Position numbers and translations under genes: made by a program. The notes below the pieces were generated by a model. That model was not told the origin of the DNA, searched no databases, and was given only the letters and a program-made list of their open reading frames with translations. A stretch of 64,000 bases of DNA from Trichaptum fuscoviolaceum (Eukaryota > Basidiomycota > Agaricomycetes > Hymenochaetales > Trichaptaceae). This document shows, one piece after another, positions 59,763 through 64,000 of the stretch (positions are counted from its first letter, which is position 1; every line of letters begins with the position of its first letter). The stretch is taken from NCBI GenBank assembly GCA_910574455.1, contig CAJSYZ010000001.1:4261424-4325423 (forward strand). Direction: 5' to 3'.

Positions 59763-60374
59763 CCCGATTATTTCTCCAGGAAACTTGGAAGCAGGGAGCG
59801 CAAGGACCTTTAGGTCTATCCAGACAATTGTAGGACCTGAGCAAAAGAAAGAGCGTTCTGTCATAGTTAGCCCTGCCATTGAGATACATCCTCTCACCTT
59901 CAAGTGCTGTTTTAAGCCGCGTCGGTCACGAAGGAACGGCTAGTTTAGCAAAGCTTGCAGCTTCAATAAAATTGACTATAGAAAATGCTTTCTTTCTCGT
60001 AGTAGTTGTGTATCATAATGGTGATACGAATCGTAGATTGAATCCATCTCTGTAGCTACTTGAACTTGAACTTGGAGTACGATCTCGAGTGTCCGGTGTC
60101 CCGCCGGCAACCGAACGCGTCCACCAACGTTCAGTCGCGCCAGGTATGAATCCTCAACATTCAAGACCCACCTCCATAGCCCAGTGCGAATCCACTAAAA
60201 CACTCTGATAACCCTCTATATACTGCATAACAACAGGGAAGAACATTTGCGTTAAACTCCGCTAATGAACGGTGTCCACGATAACTTTGGCATATCACCA
60301 GGGTTTCAATGGATTGCAGGTGCTTTCTTCTGTATATTTAACTGAATGGCTTCGCTGATTACTTACGCAATGAG

Positions 60375-61681
60375 ATGGCAGAATACGATGCGACGTTGCT
60401 GAATCTGGGGAGCGCCGACTACGTTGAGTAAGGAGATACGAGAATCATTATGTGTCCGAGAGTTTGAGTGTGATTGGTGCTTTCCAGGACGGATTGGAGT
60501 CAACTACGTGATTTGATCAAATCTAAGCTTGACCAGGTTCGTCTGGTAACATACATTCTCTCCTATTCGAAGGTAACTGATTTATGACCTTTGTGAAGAA
60601 TATCGCGGCATATATGGCAGACCCACCACCGCCCTCGCCTCCTCCCCCAACTTCACTTGAACTACAGACAGGTTCACCAGAATCTACTGCGACGACGCTG
60701 TCTCCTAGAGCACTTACGCACAATGGCCCAAAGTTTCCGCCGTTCCCGAGACGAGAGGTGGATAAGTTTGTTAGGAAGGACTACAATTCGCATGAAAGGT
60801 CAAAGACTGTCTTGACTGAGGAAGAAGCGAAGGCCGCAAAGGGCAGTATTTATAGGCTATTACATGACTTTGAGGGGTACGGTGTTCAATTTATTTTGTA
60901 GTATATATCAACTGAAGCGATTCTTTTGTGCAGAAATCCTCCATTCACAATTCAACGTATCTGTGAACTGCTCATTCGACCGCGGGCTCACTACAAAAGC
61001 GCAGGAAAATATCTACGAGCCTTTGAGCGGGCGCTACTCGTGACTTCCACTATTGACGCCTTTCCCGTCCTTCCTCCCGAAGATCCATTAATGGCAACAC
61101 CAATGCACTCATTCTCTCCTACAGGCTCGCTTCGGGAAGCGACAACTCCCCTCTTCTCTCCAATTCCCTTCCTGCACGAGGATGCACGCAGCCGGTCGAG
61201 GTCGCGCAGCCCGCCGATGAGCCCTTTGCAGCTCGCGGGTACGGGACGCTCGCTCAGCCCGGGTGCGGATGACTTTAGGCTTGGCGGGGCTGCGGCGGTT
61301 GCAGTGGTTGATCCTGTGCCTTTGGACGCTATAGCTGTGGAGGGTGGCCCCATTGCCGACGGCCCTGTCATCGGACTAGTCGATGAGCTTGATGACCCGA
61401 GCCCTGGTCATATGTCAGACCACCCGACTGCGTTGTCAGCAACAACGAGCACGACGACAGAGCCAGCAGCAAACCTGACGCCGGTCGTTTCAACCCTAAG
61501 GCCAGTCGGTAAGCCAATGTTCGGTGGATCCCTCCAAGAGCGCTTCGTGAAGAGTTCGTCGACAGAAGAGACTTCGGGGGAGGTGCAACCCTCTTCCACA
61601 GCTCCAACTAGTTCCGAGGATAACGATGCCATGGCCGTGGATGAGCCTGACGCTGATAAGGAGAATATCAACAAAGGATAA
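60375..61681 (+). CDS. PPP4R2: Protein phosphatase 4 regulatory subunit 2 (PPP4R2/PSY4 family)
   Basis: Regulatory subunit of the PP4 phosphatase, which acts in the DNA-damage checkpoint and centrosome/kinetochore control. Exons 60375-60427, 60488-60536, 60599-60876 and 60934-61681 give 375 residues. MAEYDATLLNLGSADYVE and TDWSQLRDLIKSKLDQNIAAY are the family N-terminal helical domain; FPPFPRREVDKFVRKDY, AKGSIYRLLHDFEG and NPPFTIQRICELLIRPRAHY with SAGKYLRAFERALLVTSTID are the conserved signature. The C-terminal 190 residues are Ser/Thr/Pro-rich and disordered, ending in the acidic SSEDNDAMAVDEPDADKEN. The first splice (GTT GA/gtaag) and second exon are short but keep frame. The start is the ATG at 60375; an upstream ATG at 60370 is in another frame. 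Confidence 0.9.
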
Positions 61682-61977
61682 GCCTGCGCGGAGGATAGAG
61701 TTCAAGTTGTCTATGTATCAATGGCAATACATATAGCCATGTTGTTCTTAAGTTCTTGTAGCTATTAGTCACGTATATAGAGTCTATTGCTTTACCTTCC
61801 GTACGAACTCACCATTCAAATGACGTCTATTCTCAAGACTCGAAGACTACAATTTATGGTCACACGACTTGTAATTGCGATACTTATAAGCAAACACGGT
61901 TCGTGTAAGACGTGCCGCCTTACTGCGCTTAGTGGCCGTGCACAAGCATTAGGAACGTCAAACCAGTGCGCCGTGCC

Positions 61978-63789
61978 ATGCCTTTACCTGTCGACCACCA
62001 CCAGAACGGAGACGCAGACAACGACCGTCATTCCTCCCTACAACCCACTTCTCACAGCAGGAACTCTTCGTCTTCGTCTATGGCTCTCTTCAGGATAAAC
62101 AGTGATCATCGTGCCTCTCGTGGCGGGGCACGGCGGAGAAGGCAATTGAAACTCTTGGCGAGCTATGGCACAGACTGGTGCGTATCTTCAACTAATTTCT
62201 GTCAAGTCTGAAGACATCTAATGGGCTTGTTCACATTCATAACAGGTTAATAACGCTCATATTAGCGTGAATATTTTTCAGTTCGCGACGAATTTGCGTA
62301 ACGGACGCTAACTCTCATCTTTGTGTTAGAGCTGTCTTCTTCTCCTTAAACGAAGTACATGGCTTTCGCAGAGAGTTCTCGATAGACGACAAAACGTGAG
62401 TTCATTAGACTTTGATCGCCGCCAGAGGTTACCTATTTCTGACATCAACAGAACAGAATATCATTCCCGTGAGTTTCGGGCTATGCTCTTGAGAGTATTT
62501 GGCCTCACATTTCATAAAGCTTCGCAGAGCATGAACGAGTACCGGTCCGTCCTTTGCCCACTTTACTTGATCATATCTCACAATGTCGTTAAATAACAGG
62601 ATGTAGCCTTGTATTTGATAGCGATTGTTGCACCTTTTGTTATCCAGATCGGAATCAATGTTCTTACGATTCGATCCTTCTGGGATTTCCACAACTCTAC
62701 TCTAGGTCGTGCGTTTCACCATTTCCTCAAACCGACTTTTCCCCGTTCACTCATATTTAACATGCCATTCTGTAATGCATAGTACTACTGGCTCTTGCTC
62801 TTGCCGGGTCTATAACACAGTTCACTAAAATAACTGTTGGACGGCCTCGCCCTGGTGCGTTTTCGAAGCTTTGCCGTACCTTATCGAAGTTTCACTAATT
62901 CTTCGATCCGGCGCTGTTTGCATAGATCTATTATCAAGATGCAATCCGATGTCTGGTATCACCAACCCGGAGTATGGGCTTGTGACTGATGCGATTTGTC
63001 GACAAACCGACATGAACAAACTAAGAGATGGCTTCAGGAGTTTCCCTAGTGGGCATTCGTCGTGTACGCTTTTTCAACGAATTTCTACTGTCTACTGACA
63101 GTGCTTAACGCCCTCAATATGCAGTGTCGTTCTCCGGACTCGGTCACCTTGCATTCTATACTGCGGGCAAACTGCATCTGTTCGATATGAAAGGACATAC
63201 GGTCTGTATTCACGTTCTATGCGAGATATCTGTGCTCATCACTCATTTCCAATCGTCGATACAGACAAAAGCTTGGATATCCCTGACGCCTCTTGCGGGA
63301 GCGGCGCTCGTCGCAATCTCCCGAACGATGGACTACAGACACCATTGGCAGGACGTGCTTGTCGGTTCTCTCCTCGGAATAAGCATGGCGTTCTTTGCGT
63401 ACAGACAGTACTACCCGCCCCTTAGCTCTCCGCGCTCGCATCACCCTTTCTCACCCAGGATACCGCCGAACGAGAACGGGGAAGACTATCCCAGCAGCGC
63501 GTCCGACGGGCAGCCGATCCTGCCCCTGACGAGAGCAGATGGTGAGGAGCCGGCGGTGACGCATCCAGGCGCTGCGGGAGCCAGGACAGGTGATGGGGAA
63601 GCGGGCATTGGCTTGACACATCCTTCGAACCCAATCATGCCCTTCGGCCACACTCATACTCTTTCGGGTTCACCGTACGGCGAAAGGTATAGAGACGACG
63701 GATATGCTGATGACCTCATGCATCCGGCTTCAAGCTTCAATGCTGGTGCAAAGAGTGAGGCTGTCGGGATCGAATTGAACAGAGCCTGA
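61978..63789 (+). CDS. PAP2-family lipid phosphate phosphatase
   Basis: Integral membrane enzyme that dephosphorylates phosphatidic acid or diacylglycerol pyrophosphate (DPP1/LPP1 group). Ten exons join to 412 residues: 61978-62177, 62246-62266, 62330-62395, 62452-62468, 62528-62544, 62600-62705, 62783-62854, 62926-63063, 63125-63201 and 63265-63789. Three exons are only 17-21 nt. Catalytic motifs: KITVGRPRP (K-x6-RP), FRSFPSGHSS (PSGH, split by a splice junction) and SRTMDYRHHWQD (SR-x5-H-x3-D). Hydrophobic spans include VALYLIAIVAPFVIQIGINV, LALALAGSITQFT, LGHLAFYTAGK, LAGAALVAISRT and VLVGSLLGISMAFFAYR. HERVPDVALYL is family-typical. The C-terminal 130 residues are disordered and Pro/Gly-rich. 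Two tiny exons with weak donors (GTCCGT, GTCTGT) deserve transcript checking. Start at 61978 (MPLPVDHHQNG) or the later ATG at 62080. Confidence 0.88.
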
Positions 63790-64000
63790 AACATCGATTT
63801 AGAGTCACGATTGCATCTGTTATCATTATCACTTGCTTCTGTTAATGATCTGTCATGTACTTCCACGACATTTATGACCGATGAACACTAGGGATTCACA
63901 GATTAAAGCCACTATTACATTAGCGTCGCAAATACAATCTAATCCACCGCAATGTACAAACATACATTTTCATATATAAGCCCAACAACCCATCTTGTAG

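Larger units (their letters stand above)
55742..60374. other. 4.6 kb of repeat-rich DNA with a broken LRR-family copy
   Basis: Contains the two halves of a family pseudogene (56225-56760 and 58915-59762), a tandem repeat (56921-57210) and a 624-bp inverted-repeat element (57784-58407), each listed. The rest (55742-56224, 57211-57783, 58417-58914, 59763-60374) shows no gene-like sequence. The right end is the promoter of the PPP4R2-type gene. Confidence 0.6.

Overview
The window is nuclear DNA of a filamentous basidiomycete, most likely an Agaricomycete. The evidence is the dense packing of genes with many short GT-AG introns (about 50-75 nt), the protein families present (twinfilin, CMR1, MSS51, SPT8, SCAMP, PAB1, SRP54, PRCC-type, GYP7) and their basidiomycete-like forms. 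No species is assigned. All exon models were made by eye from splice consensus, frame continuity and family conservation; none rests on transcript data.

Left part (1-37.5 kb) is a conserved housekeeping region, often with GC-rich exons. In order: twinfilin (partial, -), CMR1 (+), a C2H2 zinc-finger protein (+), a 4.6-kb stretch with no recognised gene but a diverged direct repeat, mitochondrial adenylate kinase (+), MSS51 (-), a short-chain dehydrogenase (-), an expansin-like secreted protein (-), SCAMP (+), poly(A)-binding protein (+), a LaeA-like-family methyltransferase (-), SPT8 (-), a small three-helix membrane protein (+), SRP54 (-), a PRCC-domain protein (+), an unrecognised protein with a helix-turn-helix-like stretch (-) and a second methyltransferase (-). 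Several neighbours share short divergent promoters (SPT8/membrane protein 170 bp, SRP54/PRCC 177 bp).

Middle and right part (38-60 kb) is AT-richer and looks accessory. It starts with an initiator tRNA-Met and holds an intronless family of F-box-like/LRR-like proteins: three intact copies (38.4-40.0, 43.4-45.1 and 54.1-55.7 kb), a truncated N-terminal relic (about 43.1 kb) and one copy broken in two by about 2.2 kb of repeat DNA that includes a 624-bp inverted-repeat transposable element with a 9-bp target-site duplication. Two intact copies each face, head to head, a large two-exon gene of unknown function with hydrophobic segments. This repeated divergent pair is the best candidate for an undescribed system in the window. 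Embedded among these are a GYP7-type Rab GAP (-), with an apparent single-base frameshift just before its arginine finger, and an inositol polyphosphate 5-phosphatase with a C-terminal membrane anchor (+).

The right end returns to conserved genes: PPP4R2-type phosphatase regulatory subunit (+) and a PAP2-family lipid phosphate phosphatase (+) with very small exons.
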